Assembly (NCBI RefSeq): GCF_002224125.1 | Contig: NZ_NCSM01000002.1 | Coordinates: 62,001 to 126,000 of the forward strand | Direction: 5' to 3' | DNA: 64,000 nucleotides | From: Streptomyces sp. NBS 14/10 | Lineage (GTDB): Bacteria; Actinomycetota; Actinomycetes; Streptomycetales; Streptomycetaceae | In this document: piece after piece, positions 48,420-57,329 of the stretch | Layout: each line of letters begins with the position of its first letter | Numbering within the stretch: position 1 is the first letter of the stretch | Made by a program: the position numbers and the translations under genes | Notes under the pieces: model-generated | Database searches by the model: none | What the model saw: the letters and a program-made list of their open reading frames with translations, nothing else | Told to the model about the DNA's origin: nothing

Positions 48420-49160
48420 GTGTCCAAGCACCCGCACCCGCCCGCCCGTACGGGCCGCCGGATCGCAGTCGCCGGCGCCGCCGCGCTGACGTCGGCCCTC
48501 GTCCTGGCAGCACCGGCCGCCGCGCATGCGGAAGTCGAGGCCGACACCCCGCAGGCCCTGGCCGAGAACGTCACCCTGTCCTTCGTCTCCGAGGCCGAAT
48601 CCGACTCGGCGGGCTTCCGCGAGCTGCGCGTCGTACTGCCCGACGGGATCGCCCCCGATGACGTGAGCCTCGCAGGAGCCCCCAAGGGGTGGCGGCTGAA
48701 GGCCACCGCTGACGGCTACACCGTCGGCGGGCCCGCGCTGAAGCCCGGCGTCAACGCCGAACACAAGATCAAGGTGGACCGACTGCCGGACGCGAAGCAG
48801 ATCGCGTTCAAGACCGTCGAAACGTACAGCGACGGCGAGGTCTCCCGCTGGATCGAACTGCCCCGCGGGGGCGATGAGCCCGAGCAGCCCGCGCCGGTCC
48901 TGAAGCTGAAGGCGGCGGCCCCGGACGCCAAGCCGGCCAGCCCCAGCCCTACGTCGAGCCCGGCACCCGATGAGACCTCCTCCGCCACCGCCGACAGCGC
49001 CGCGGAACAGGACGCCACATCGGCCGCGGAAAAGACCACCGGCGAGAGCGACGGCGTGTCCTCCGGCGTACTGATCGGGGCGATCGTCGCCGTCCTGCTG
49101 GTCCTCGCCGGCGGCGCGTGGTGGCTGATCCGACGCCGGGCCTCCGCGTCGCAAGGCTGA
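48420..49160 (+). CDS. ycnI: YcnI-like copper-binding exported protein (DUF1775)
   Basis: 246 residues from GTG 48420, chosen because AAGGAG lies 6 nt upstream. The signal peptide ends APAAA-HAEV, leaving an N-terminal His as in YcnI proteins, where it coordinates Cu(II) with a conserved Trp. The DUF1775 core follows (NVTLSFVSEAESDSAGFREL, PKGWRLKATADGYTVGGPAL, KQIAFKTVETYSDGEVSRW). Then come a Ser/Thr/Ala-rich stalk, one membrane helix (VLIGAIVAVLLVLAGGAWW) and a basic tail. It is the last gene of the copper locus and is followed by a strong stem-loop. Confidence 0.88.
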   Translation: MSKHPHPPARTGRRIAVAGAAALTSALVLAAPAAAHAEVEADTPQALAENVTLSFVSEAESDSAGFRELRVVLPDGIAPDDVSLAGAPKGWRLKATADGYTVGGPALKPGVNAEHKIKVDRLPDAKQIAFKTVETYSDGEVSRWIELPRGGDEPEQPAPVLKLKAAAPDAKPASPSPTSSPAPDETSSATADSAAEQDATSAAEKTTGESDGVSSGVLIGAIVAVLLVLAGGAWWLIRRRASASQG

Positions 49161-49165
49161 GCGGT

Positions 49166-49203
49166 GGGCGGTGTGCCGGCGGTTGCCTGCCGGCACACCG
49201 CCC
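49166..49203. terminator. 15-bp perfect stem-loop between convergent genes
   Basis: GGGCGGTGTGCCGGC (49166-49180) pairs perfectly with 49189-49203 around an 8-nt loop. It starts 6 nt after the ycnI stop and lies between convergent ycnI and the MpaB-like gene (stop 49248), so it probably terminates both. No U tract is present. Confidence 0.8.
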
Positions 49204-49247
49204 GGAAGGCCGGTCCCGCCTCTGGTGACCGACGGGTGCGTGGGTGT

Positions 49248-50408
49248 TCAAGAGAGCGTGGCGGCCGGTGGGGTCCACTGCCGGGTACGCGGCACCGTGC
49301 TGGAGATGCCGTAGTCCTTCTTGAGTTGTTCCGGGATGGCGTAGTGCATGACGCGTCCGCGGGTGAGGGAGGACAGCTCGAAGACGGTGGTGAGGTGGCC
49401 GAGGCGGTCCAGGGCCCAGGCGCCGAGCGGGGAGTGGTCCTCGATGGTCTCCAGGACGCCGAGGAGGTGGGGCACGGCCTTGACGACGGCGTCCCACCGG
49501 GTGTGCGGCACGTTCAGCCAGTCGGCGCAGGTGTCGCCGATGAGATAGCGGATGAGGGCGGAGACGATCGGGTCGAAGAAGGTGCCGGGCACCACCTCCT
49601 CGTAGAGGTCGATGAGCTGCCGGGTCAGGTGCGTGCCCTCCGCGGAAGGCCCCATGTGCCGGACCATGTACAGGTCGAGGAACCGGCGCGCCTCGTCGAG
49701 GGTCTTGGGGACGGCGTCCTGGTCGACGCCGAGCATGGCACCGACCACGTGCCAGGCGTAGTAGTAGGCTTCCGCGCCTTCCTGCGACATGTGGATGCCG
49801 AGGCGGTGCAGGCTGTCCAGCACGAGCAGCGAGAAGAACATCTGCCCGGCGATCATGTCCTCCTGACAGATCGGCGCTCCGAGCACGTCGGTGTCCCACC
49901 GGTTCTCGCGTTTGAGGTGGTGGCGGATCGAGGCGTGCAGAAGGCGCACCTTCTGGGCGGCGGGGATGAAGCGGCTGCCGGCCTCGAAGGCGTCGGGCTG
50001 CATCAGGTAGACGGTGAACTGGCCGGTCTCCGCCATGCGCTTGGAGGGGTACTTCAGCCCGTGGGCGGCCGACAGCAGTTTCGCCATATGCGGGACGACG
50101 TAGCAGGCGGGCATGGAGGCGAAGGACAGCGCGGTGGAGATGTGCACGTTGTTGTCGATGAAGAACAGCCGAGCCTTCTCCATCTCAGCCCAGTCCACCC
50201 AGGACGGCGGGACACGGGTGGCCTCGAGGTAGTCCCGCGCCACGTCGGGCAGCCCGTCCGGCAGGGGAGCGCCGGCGGTGGAGACGTAGCGCATCAGGCT
50301 GTTGAACACGCCCACCTGACCGCGCTCGAAGAGTGTGGCGACGGTGGCGTCGGCGAGTTCGTCACCGGCTTGCCGCAGGGCGTCCATCGACGCCTCGGTG
50401 TAGGTCAT
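49248..50408 (-). CDS. MpaB/DUF2236 family oxygenase (latex-clearing-protein-like)
   Basis: 386 residues. Members include MpaB and rubber oxygenase Lcp, which use a b-type heme. Visible segments: STALSFASMPACYVVPHMAK, KRMAETGQFTVYLM (the Arg/Glu/Thr region near the Lcp active site), KVRLLHASIRHHL (candidate axial His), LGAPICQEDMIAGQMFFSLL and a C-terminal TFFDPIVSALIRYLIGDTCA. No signal peptide is seen. The gene follows the polyprenyl synthetase by about 100 nt on the same strand. An oxygenase acting on an isoprenoid chain made by its neighbour is a natural guess but unproven. Confidence 0.82.
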   Translation of the reverse strand: MTYTEASMDALRQAGDELADATVATLFERGQVGVFNSLMRYVSTAGAPLPDGLPDVARDYLEATRVPPSWVDWAEMEKARLFFIDNNVHISTALSFASMPACYVVPHMAKLLSAAHGLKYPSKRMAETGQFTVYLMQPDAFEAGSRFIPAAQKVRLLHASIRHHLKRENRWDTDVLGAPICQEDMIAGQMFFSLLVLDSLHRLGIHMSQEGAEAYYYAWHVVGAMLGVDQDAVPKTLDEARRFLDLYMVRHMGPSAEGTHLTRQLIDLYEEVVPGTFFDPIVSALIRYLIGDTCADWLNVPHTRWDAVVKAVPHLLGVLETIEDHSPLGAWALDRLGHLTTVFELSSLTRGRVMHYAIPEQLKKDYGISSTVPRTRQWTPPAATLS

Positions 50409-50505
50409 GGCAGGGCTCGCTCCTTGTCTTCCACTGGACCGTCCACGGTCGGCGGGATGGCCGGCGGCCGTGGAGAGTACGGGTCTGTGCCACCCGGCGC
50501 GAGGA

Positions 50506-51561
50506 TCAGGACAGGCGGACCGCCGCCGAATGCGCCAGCGCGGTCAGGGCGGCTTCGGCGTGCGCTGGTACATCCAGCTCGTGGAGGGCTCCGAGCGCTT
50601 CCTCGACCCGTGCGCTGATCATGTCCTCGATGCGGTCGGGTGCCCCGAGTCGGCGCATCACCTCGCGGACCGCGTCCAGATCCTCCGCGTCCAGGTCGCC
50701 TCGGCCCAGTGCTGCGCGGAGCCCCTCCCGGTCGTCGTCGCGGGCGAGGCGCCAGGTCTCTGCCAGCAGGGCCGTGGGCCGGTGGCCGCGCACATCGTCG
50801 GCGTTGGCCTTGCCGGTGCGTTCCGGATCTCCGAACAGGCCCAGCAGATCGTCCCGCAGCTGGAACGCCTCGCCCAGCGGCAGCCCGTACGCGCAGTAGC
50901 CCTCGCACAGCCGCGCGCCGGCCCCGGCCAGGGCGCCGCCGATCAGCAGGGGCTGCTCGACGGTGTACTTGGCCGTCTTGTAGCGGATCACCTTCAGCGA
51001 CGCTGTGGTGTCCGGACCCGCTCCGGTACGCAGGATCTCCAGGCACTCGCCCGCGATCAGCTCGCGGGCCATCACCGACCACAGGGGGCGGGCCCGGGCG
51101 AGGTACGCGGCGGGCAGACCGCTCGTGGTGAACAACTGCCCGGCCAGCGCCATCAGCAGGTCTCCCACCAGCATCGCCAGCGATCTCGCGGCGGCGTCGG
51201 CGCGCGGGCGACGCAGTACGGCACGGCGCAGGGCGACATGTGCGGTGGGGCGCCCGTGCCGCAGCGGGCTGTCGTCGATGAGGTCGTCGTGCACGACCGC
51301 GGCGGCGTGCACCAGCTCCATGGAGGCCGCCGCCCGCACCAGCGCGTCGCTGTCCGGCTGTCGCACCGCACGCCAGCCCCAGTAGCAGAATGCCGCCCGC
51401 AGCCGTTTGCCGTCCGCTACTGCCGCCTCCAACTGCTCGGCCACCGGCCCCAGGAGCGGATCGATCGCCGCGAACTGGTCGGCCTCCTGGGCGACGAACC
51501 GGTGCAGTACCTCGTCGACGCGGACCTTGAACGCGGCCGGCTCCCACCGGTCAGACATCAT
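50506..51561 (-). CDS. polyprenyl (trans-isoprenyl) diphosphate synthase
   Basis: 351 residues from ATGATG at 51561/51558. It condenses isopentenyl diphosphate with an allylic primer. The first Asp-rich motif is VVHDDLIDDSPLRHG. The second reads QLRDDLLGLFGD, the altered form frequent in actinomycete members. Basic KRLRAAF and YKTAKYT segments fit diphosphate binding. Chain length cannot be told. The start overlaps the stop of the upstream 92-residue gene (ATGATGTCTGA), so translation is coupled. The MpaB-like oxygenase follows. Confidence 0.9.
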   Translation of the reverse strand: MMSDRWEPAAFKVRVDEVLHRFVAQEADQFAAIDPLLGPVAEQLEAAVADGKRLRAAFCYWGWRAVRQPDSDALVRAAASMELVHAAAVVHDDLIDDSPLRHGRPTAHVALRRAVLRRPRADAAARSLAMLVGDLLMALAGQLFTTSGLPAAYLARARPLWSVMARELIAGECLEILRTGAGPDTTASLKVIRYKTAKYTVEQPLLIGGALAGAGARLCEGYCAYGLPLGEAFQLRDDLLGLFGDPERTGKANADDVRGHRPTALLAETWRLARDDDREGLRAALGRGDLDAEDLDAVREVMRRLGAPDRIEDMISARVEEALGALHELDVPAHAEAALTALAHSAAVRLS

Positions 51562-51829
51562 CAGCGGTCTTCCGGGCCAGGGCGTGCCGGGCGAGGATCT
51601 CCAGGTGGGCCGGGGGTACGGCCGCGTACCGGTCCAGCACCAGACGCCCACGCGCCATCAGGTCGTCCCCGGCCTCCGCCGCCAGCTCCGCGGCGTCCGA
51701 GCGGCGCAGCAGCCCCCGCACCGTTCCCAGGGCCGTACCCAGCGTGCTCACCGCCAGATCGGCCAGCCCGGCCGCCAGCAGCACCGCCTTGCCGTCCAGG
51801 CCCCCGCCCCGTCCCGCTTCCTGCGTCAT
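51551..51829 (-). CDS. small protein coupled to polyprenyl synthase
   Basis: 92 residues from ATG 51829; GGGGGGAGATGCC precedes it and decides the start over longer frames. A hydrophobic/amphipathic stretch (GKAVLLAAGLADLAVSTLGT) is followed by a charged helical tail (DLMARGRLVLDRYAAVPPAH). It ends inside the polyprenyl synthase start codons. I do not recognise the family. It may be a membrane tether or helper for the downstream enzyme. Confidence 0.7.
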   Translation of the reverse strand: MTQEAGRGGGLDGKAVLLAAGLADLAVSTLGTALGTVRGLLRRSDAAELAAEAGDDLMARGRLVLDRYAAVPPAHLEILARHALARKTADDV

Positions 51830-51983
51830 GGCATCTCCCCCCACCCACTGCACGTCCTGGCGGCGTCGGTCACACGCCGTCCTTCCGAGCGTCGCGTCAT
51901 ACGTCGCTCGACCGTACGGATCACAGCTGCCGCAGCCCCGCACCCGCACTCCATGCTGCTCAGACTTCGATGGCACGAAACTT

Positions 51984-52151
51984 GCTGTCCTGTGCTGTCG
52001 AATCTTGAGCGGATGCCAACGATCCTTGAGCGGTTAGAGTCCGAGTGCAGGACAGCGAGTCCGGGGTCGCACGCGCTCAAGCCTGAAGGTTGCGCGCTTG
52101 CGGTTCGCTTACGCTCAATCCGTAGCCATATTGACTAGCGGGAATTCCCGC
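51984..52151. promoter_or_regulatory. repeat-rich intergenic region: four TTGAGCG heptamers, inverted repeats, 14-bp palindrome
   Basis: This lies in the 408 nt between the divergent small-protein/prenyl operon and a small membrane gene. TTGAGCGG occurs at 52005 and 52026 (21 bp apart, two helical turns). Its reverse complement CGCTCAA occurs at 52074 and 52112. GCTGTCCTG (51984-51992) and CAGGACAGC (52048-52056) form a 9-bp inverted repeat around the first pair. GCGGGAATTCCCGC (52138-52151) is a perfect 14-bp palindrome. The area looks like a multi-site operator. I see no gene in it. Confidence 0.5.
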
Positions 52152-52237
52152 AAGGGCGAGGATGGCGGCGATACCGAACAGGTTCAACAAAGCCCCCGCG
52201 CCCGTCGGGTGCGCTACTGGCCGTCGGCTGCGCTGCC

Positions 52238-52429
52238 GTGGCTGTGAGCGCTGGCTGGCTGTTGACGCTTTTCCACGCATTGCTCGGTTTCGCGATCGGG
52301 CTCGTGGTCTATCTTGTGGCGCGCCGATGGCTGACGGGTACGCAGGCGATGGTGGCCGGTGGCGCCGGTTATGTCGTCGGCACCCTCCTGTCCGTTGGTG
52401 CCCTGATGTTGGCCCTCAGTGGTATGTAG
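52238..52429 (+). CDS. small hypothetical membrane protein
   Basis: 63 residues from a GTG at 52238, with two clear hydrophobic segments (WLLTLFHALLGFAIGLVVYL and AGYVVGTLLSVGALMLALSG) joined by ARRWLTGTQ. The frame remains open upstream through another hydrophobic stretch (SGALLAVGCAAVAVSAG), so the true start may be earlier. No good ribosome-binding site is seen. It could be a remnant. The function is unknown. Confidence 0.4.
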   Translation: MAVSAGWLLTLFHALLGFAIGLVVYLVARRWLTGTQAMVAGGAGYVVGTLLSVGALMLALSGM

Positions 52430-52511
52430 AAGAGTTGAGCGATCCTGTCCCTCGGAGTACTGGTATCGCGGAGATCTGGAACGCGACGACCCGGCTGTCG
52501 ACCATGAAGGC

Positions 52512-53540
52512 ATGGCACATGTACTCGTCACTGGTGGAACCGGGTTTCTGGGTTCCCATACGATCGCGCAGCTCCTGACCGCCGGGCACACCGTCACAAC
52601 CACGGTGCGCTCCGCGGCACGGCGGCCCGACGTCGAGCGGATGCTCGCCGTGGCCGGAGCCCCGCACGCGGACGGCGTCTCCTACGTGGAGGCGGATTTG
52701 ACATCCGACCATGGCTGGGTCCGGGCCGTGGAGGGGGCCGACTACGTCTTGCACATGGCCTCGCCGTTTCCCGGAGCGCGGCCGAAGAACGAGGACGAGG
52801 TGATCGTCCCGGCCCGTGACGGTGCCCTGCGGGTCCTGCGCGCCGCTCGGGGCGCGGGCGTCCGGCGCACCGTGCTGACCTCTTCCTTCGCGGCGGTGGG
52901 CTACGGCCATGGCCACACCGGTCGGACCTTCACCGAGGACGACTGGACGGACACCGAGGGCCCGGGGGTGTCCGCGTACATCAAGTCCAAGACGGTTGCC
53001 GAACGGGCCGCCTGGGACTTCGTCGAGACCGAGGGCGGCGGCCTGGAGCTGACCGTGATCAACCCCGTGGGAATCTTCGGGCCGGTCCTCGGACCGGACT
53101 ACTCCGCATCGATCCGCATTATCCACGCGATGCTGACCGGCGCAATGCGCGCCGCGCCGCCGGTCTGGACCAACACGGTCGACGTACGCGACGCGGCTGA
53201 CCTGCATCTGCGCGCCATGACGGCGCCCCAGGCAGCGGGAGAGCGGTATCTGGCGCTCGCGGGCGAGCCGGTCTCCTTCCACCACATCGCCCTCGCGTTG
53301 CGCACCCGGCTCGGCGAGGCCGCCGCCAAGGCCCCCACCGGCTCGGCTCCGACCTGGCTGCTGCGGCTGCTGGCGACGGTCAACCCGGCGCTGCGCGAGA
53401 CGGTGCCGCAGCTGGGCGTGGTGCGTCGCGCTTCCCATGCGAAGGCCCGCAAGGAGCTGGACTGGTCCCCGCGTTCCAACGAGGACGCCGTCACGGCCAC
53501 CGCCGAGAGCCTGATGCGCCTCGGGCTGCTGAGCGGCTAG
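52512..53540 (+). CDS. NAD(P)-dependent epimerase/aldehyde reductase (dihydroflavonol-reductase-like)
   Basis: 342 residues from ATG 52512; an upstream in-frame ATG at 52419 would add residues without family likeness. It is an extended SDR: HVLVTGGTGFLGSHTIAQLL binds the cofactor, VRRTVLTSSFAAVGYG carries the catalytic Ser region, and SAYIKSKTVAERAAW carries YxxxK. Relatives reduce aldehydes or ketones such as methylglyoxal. The regulator gene follows after only 10 nt, so the pair is probably cotranscribed. Confidence 0.88.
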   Translation: MAHVLVTGGTGFLGSHTIAQLLTAGHTVTTTVRSAARRPDVERMLAVAGAPHADGVSYVEADLTSDHGWVRAVEGADYVLHMASPFPGARPKNEDEVIVPARDGALRVLRAARGAGVRRTVLTSSFAAVGYGHGHTGRTFTEDDWTDTEGPGVSAYIKSKTVAERAAWDFVETEGGGLELTVINPVGIFGPVLGPDYSASIRIIHAMLTGAMRAAPPVWTNTVDVRDAADLHLRAMTAPQAAGERYLALAGEPVSFHHIALALRTRLGEAAAKAPTGSAPTWLLRLLATVNPALRETVPQLGVVRRASHAKARKELDWSPRSNEDAVTATAESLMRLGLLSG

Positions 53541-53550
53541 CGTCGAGAAC

Positions 53551-54366
53551 ATGGCGCACGAGACGACCGACACCCTGGGCGAGTTCCTGCGGGCCCGGCG
53601 CGGGCAGATCAGCCCCGAACTGGCGGGGCTGCCCGCGGGCGAGCGGCGCCGGGTCCCCGGACTGCGGCGGGAGGAAGTCGCCCAGCTCGCCGGCATCAGC
53701 CCCGAGTACTACCTGCGCTTGGAACAGGGCCGCAACCTCAACCCCTCCGACCAGATCCTGGCCGCCCTGGCGAGCGCCCTGCAGCTCGACGAGGACGCCG
53801 TTGCCTACCTGCACCGCCTCGCGCACCCCACCCCGCCCGCCCGCAGGCCGCGCACCCCCGCCCGTACGAACCAAGGCGATCTCCAGCCGCTCCTGGACAG
53901 CTGGCCGCAGACCCCCGCCTACGCCCAGGGGCCCAGCGGACGCGTCGTCGCGGCGAACAGGCCGGCCGTGCTGCTGTGCCCCTTCTTCGCCGTGGGCCAC
54001 AACCCGCTGCGGGCCGCCTTCCTCGAACCCGAGATGCACAGCCTCTATCCGCAATGGGACGACATGACCGCCAAGGCCGTCTCCGGGCTGCGCGCCATGC
54101 TGAACATCGACGACGCCGACCCGGAGTTGCTGAAGACCATCGGTGAACTCACCGTCGTCAGCGAGCGGTTCAGCACCCTGTGGACCCGCCGCGAGATCCG
54201 TCGCCGCGACACCGGCTACACCCGGCTCAACCACCCGCTCGTCGGCGAGCTCGACCTGCACTACGAGAAGATGGTGCGCCCGCAAGCCCGCCAGCTGATC
54301 GTCATCTACTACGCCGACCAGGGCTCCACCAGCGCCGAGCGCCTGACACTCCTCAGCTCCCTCTGA
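53551..54366 (+). CDS. XRE-family regulator with MmyB-type ligand domain
   Basis: 271 residues. The N-terminal helix-turn-helix reads RVPGLRREEVAQLAGISPEY with YLRLEQGRNLNPS. The C-terminal MmyB-like domain contains LLDSWPQTPAYAQGPSGRVV and NRPAVLLCPFF, then HPLVGELDLHYEKM, a PAS-like fold that binds small molecules or fatty acids in relatives. Such regulators typically control the neighbouring short-chain dehydrogenase, here the gene 10 nt upstream. Confidence 0.88.
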   Translation: MAHETTDTLGEFLRARRGQISPELAGLPAGERRRVPGLRREEVAQLAGISPEYYLRLEQGRNLNPSDQILAALASALQLDEDAVAYLHRLAHPTPPARRPRTPARTNQGDLQPLLDSWPQTPAYAQGPSGRVVAANRPAVLLCPFFAVGHNPLRAAFLEPEMHSLYPQWDDMTAKAVSGLRAMLNIDDADPELLKTIGELTVVSERFSTLWTRREIRRRDTGYTRLNHPLVGELDLHYEKMVRPQARQLIVIYYADQGSTSAERLTLLSSL

Positions 54367-54516
54367 CCACGCCCCAGGACGGCGGAACAACGCCGAGCCC
54401 CGGGCACCCTGCTTCGTTCTCGCGGGAGTGGCACAGTTCCGGTGTGCGGCGGGAACAGCCGGTCCGGCCGACACTGTTGCACTCGGACCAAGGCCTTTTC
54501 ACAGGAGGACTGTTTC

Positions 54517-55350
54517 ATGAATGACTTGCCCTTGACGCTTATGGCGGTACACGCACACCCCGACGATGAGGCCACTGGAACAGGAGGTGTCCTCGCACGG
54601 TACGCGGCGGAGGGCATCCGCACGGTCCTCGTGACATGTACCGACGGCGGTTGCGGTGACGGACCGGGGGGTGTCAAACCGGGTGATCCCGGGCACGATG
54701 GGGCGGCCGTCGCCTTGATGCGGCGTCAAGAACTCGAGGCAAGCTGCGAAGTCCTGAAGGTCAGCCATCTGGAGATGCTGGACTACGCCGACTCCGGGAT
54801 GATGGGCTGGCCGGCCAATGACGCCCCAGGGTCCTTCTGGAAGACACCCGTGGAGGAGGGCGCTGCCCGGCTCGCGGAACTCTTGCGGCGCTACCAGCCC
54901 GATGTGGTCGTCACGTACGACGAGAACGGTTTCTATGGCCACCCCGACCACATCCAGGCCAACCGCATCACGATGGCGGCGCTGGCGATGACCGAGCTGA
55001 CACCGAAGGTGTACTGGACGACGGCGCCCCGCTCGATGATGCGGCGGTTCGGTGAGGTCATGCGCGAGTTCGGGGCGGACTGGCAGGAGCCGGATCCCGC
55101 GGAGGCCGCCGCGATGGCCGAGATCGGACTCCCCGACGAGGAGATCACCACCTGGGTGGACACCACCGCGTTCGGCGGCCAGAAGTTCGATGCGCTGGCC
55201 GCGCACGCCAGCCAGGGCGAGAACATCTTCTTCCTCAGGATGGGCCAGGAGAGGTTCACCGAGCTGATGGGCGTCGAGACCTTCGTACGTGTCCAGGACA
55301 CCACCGGCGCGGCCGTGCCCGAGAACGACCTCTTCGCCGGGCTGCGCTGA
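54517..55350 (+). CDS. PIG-L family zinc deacetylase (LmbE/MshB/Mca-like)
   Basis: 277 residues; ATG 54517 follows AGGAGG by 8-9 nt. The zinc site is AVHAHPDDEATGTGG plus FYGHPDHIQAN. Relatives are MshB and Mca of mycothiol metabolism and many N-acetylglucosaminyl deacetylases of natural-product pathways. The Mca-like length and the long insert after CTDGGCGDG make a mycothiol-conjugate amidase-type or GlcNAc-deacetylase role possible. No mycothiol genes are adjacent. Confidence 0.88.
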   Translation: MNDLPLTLMAVHAHPDDEATGTGGVLARYAAEGIRTVLVTCTDGGCGDGPGGVKPGDPGHDGAAVALMRRQELEASCEVLKVSHLEMLDYADSGMMGWPANDAPGSFWKTPVEEGAARLAELLRRYQPDVVVTYDENGFYGHPDHIQANRITMAALAMTELTPKVYWTTAPRSMMRRFGEVMREFGADWQEPDPAEAAAMAEIGLPDEEITTWVDTTAFGGQKFDALAAHASQGENIFFLRMGQERFTELMGVETFVRVQDTTGAAVPENDLFAGLR

Positions 55351-55734
55351 TCCGCCCGCCCACCGGGGTCAGAGAGCTCATGGTCCGGCTCGCACACCCG
55401 GAGGCTTGTTCACCTGGGTTCCGCTCCGGCGGCCCTTGATGATCAGGCGGCCCTGCTCGGTCGTGTGGCGGTTACGAGGACGCCAGTCCCCCCACCCACC
55501 CGGGCAGGGCCGTTGCGCGGGAACGTTCGACGCACTGGGCGGGGATCAACCGGACGGGCTGGTGGTTCGGTGTCCACGCCGAGCTTCGGGCAGCCGGCTC
55601 GCGGTAGGCCGGCAGCAGCTGCCAGGACTGGACCCCTGGCTCCCGGACCAGCGAGGACAGGGATCATGGCTGCGGTGTCAGTCTGCTGAAGTATCCTTCC
55701 CGCCACCGCACACCGACTGGGAGGACCAACAGAA
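55351..55734. other. 384-nt intergenic gap, no gene recognised
   Basis: I see no convincing coding frame, repeat or RNA in this stretch. The last 30 nt contain GGGAGGA, which serves the TTG start at 55735. Confidence 0.5.
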
Positions 55735-57243
55735 TTGACTGGCCTGTCTGCTTTCCCGCTGCCCTTTCATGCTTCCCGTTCCATATCGTTCGCGACACCC
55801 CGAACGCTGCGGGAACTTCAGATGATGCAGTGCAGCGCCCACATTCGGGCGAAGCCGGGGTGGTTCGACAAGATGAACGACGCCGACATCGTCGCCAAGT
55901 GGACGCGAGAAGCGGTCGCCCAGGGCCTCACCGAAGCGCAGGTTCGTTACGTGCTTGCCGAACTCCAGCATTACGTCGCGCTGCGGGACGGACGAACCGG
56001 CGTCGAGGTGTCCGCCGTCGACGGGGTGTGGCAGTCGGACACACTGGTCGACGACAAGCTCCGATCCCGGCTGCGCGAGGCGGTTCGGGTTCTGGAGCAG
56101 GTCTCCGAAGCAGAACAGGACTGGCATCCCGGATCCGATGGCCAGGTACTGGATCTGGTTCATCCCTCGCTGTTCTGCCTGGTGAGAGAGGTGAGCGGGG
56201 CGCCCGAGAGGGCTTGGCAGAACCCGACGGACCGCTATTCGCGGTACGAATTCTCGGAGAAGTTCCAGTGGCTGCCCACGGACGTCGACGTCAGTGACGA
56301 CGGCGATGTCGCCTTCCGCTCGTACGTCAACAACGTTCACCCCGAGACTCATCGCGAACTGGCCTCCGTCCTGCCAGACTTGTTCGCGCGCTTTCGCCCG
56401 CTGCTGGAGAACGTGCTCACCGATCTGCGCCATCCGCGGCCCCTGCGGATCGAGGCCGATCCTTACGGGTGGTACGACTCGAAGCCGGAGTACCCAGACA
56501 AATCCTCCTTCAGTGATGATGGGGCCTACAGAGAAGCGGTCCGTGCGTGGGGAGAGGCCCAGGACGACTGGTGGGAAAACCGCCGTCCGGCCATCCCGGA
56601 CGCCCCGGCCTTCACCCCGCCGGAGTTGCCTGATGAATCCGCCCGAGTCGACCTGCGCGGTCGCCGTCTCCAGGTCATCGTCAAGCTCGCCACCATTCAT
56701 CTCACCCCGGACAAGCCCGATTACCCTGGCGGTTCCTGGCATGTCGAGGGGATGATGAACGAGCGGATCGTCTCGACCGGCATCTACTACTGGGACAGCG
56801 AGAACATCACCGAAAGCCGGCTGAGTTTCCGGGCGGCACTCGACGACCCGGACTACGAACAGAACGACGACAACGGTCTGCGTGCGGTCTACGGCCTGGA
56901 GGACGAAGACGCACTGAACCAGATGCTGGGATCGGCATCGACCCCAGCGGGCCGCTGCCTGGCGTTCCCGAACATCCTGCAACATCGCGTCGGCTCATTC
57001 CGCCTCACGGACCCCACCCGCCCGGGATATCGCAAAATCCTCGCGTTCTTCCTGGTCGACCCGTCGGAAAAGATCGTCTCGACATCCGATGTGCCACCGC
57101 AGCAACCATGGTCCGACACCTCGACCATGACGCTTGAGCAGGCCAAGCGCTACCGCGAACAACTCATGCACGAACGCAAGTTCTTTGTCGACGAACACAA
57201 CGAGCAGCTCTACGAACGAGAGTTCTCCCTCTGCGAGCACTGA
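55735..57243 (+). CDS. DUF4246 family protein (putative Fe(II)/2-oxoglutarate oxygenase-like)
   Basis: 502 residues from a TTG at 55735, with GGGAGGA upstream. It matches the DUF4246 family by eye: GGSWHVEGMMNERIVSTGIY with YYWDSENITESRLSFR, QHRVGSFRLTDPTRPGYRKI, and a tail rich in Glu/Lys (EQAKRYREQLMHERKFFVDE). HVEGM..NE with the later QHRVGSF and an Arg in PGYRKI could form the two-His/one-acid iron site and the 2-oxoglutarate Arg, but no biochemical role is established to my knowledge. The family is well known in fungi; bacterial copies are patchy. Confidence 0.75.
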   Translation: MTGLSAFPLPFHASRSISFATPRTLRELQMMQCSAHIRAKPGWFDKMNDADIVAKWTREAVAQGLTEAQVRYVLAELQHYVALRDGRTGVEVSAVDGVWQSDTLVDDKLRSRLREAVRVLEQVSEAEQDWHPGSDGQVLDLVHPSLFCLVREVSGAPERAWQNPTDRYSRYEFSEKFQWLPTDVDVSDDGDVAFRSYVNNVHPETHRELASVLPDLFARFRPLLENVLTDLRHPRPLRIEADPYGWYDSKPEYPDKSSFSDDGAYREAVRAWGEAQDDWWENRRPAIPDAPAFTPPELPDESARVDLRGRRLQVIVKLATIHLTPDKPDYPGGSWHVEGMMNERIVSTGIYYWDSENITESRLSFRAALDDPDYEQNDDNGLRAVYGLEDEDALNQMLGSASTPAGRCLAFPNILQHRVGSFRLTDPTRPGYRKILAFFLVDPSEKIVSTSDVPPQQPWSDTSTMTLEQAKRYREQLMHERKFFVDEHNEQLYEREFSLCEH

Positions 57244-57309
57244 GGAGCCGCGCGGCTGCCTGCGCTCCCTGATCCGCACCCCCCGGGCCGGCATCGGAAG
57301 CCGCACTGT

Positions 57310-57329
57310 CCGGTGCCACCGGGGGTTTT
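57310..57329 (+). terminator. short GC hairpin with T tract
   Basis: CCGGT (57310-57314) pairs with ACCGG (57318-57322), followed by GGGTTTT. It lies 67 nt after the DUF4246 gene. The stem is short, so support is modest. Confidence 0.4.

Noticed and set aside
53491..54474. Minus-strand 327-residue frame opposite the XRE regulator
   Set aside because: Antisense shadow without motifs; the + strand gene has a clear HTH and MmyB-like domain.
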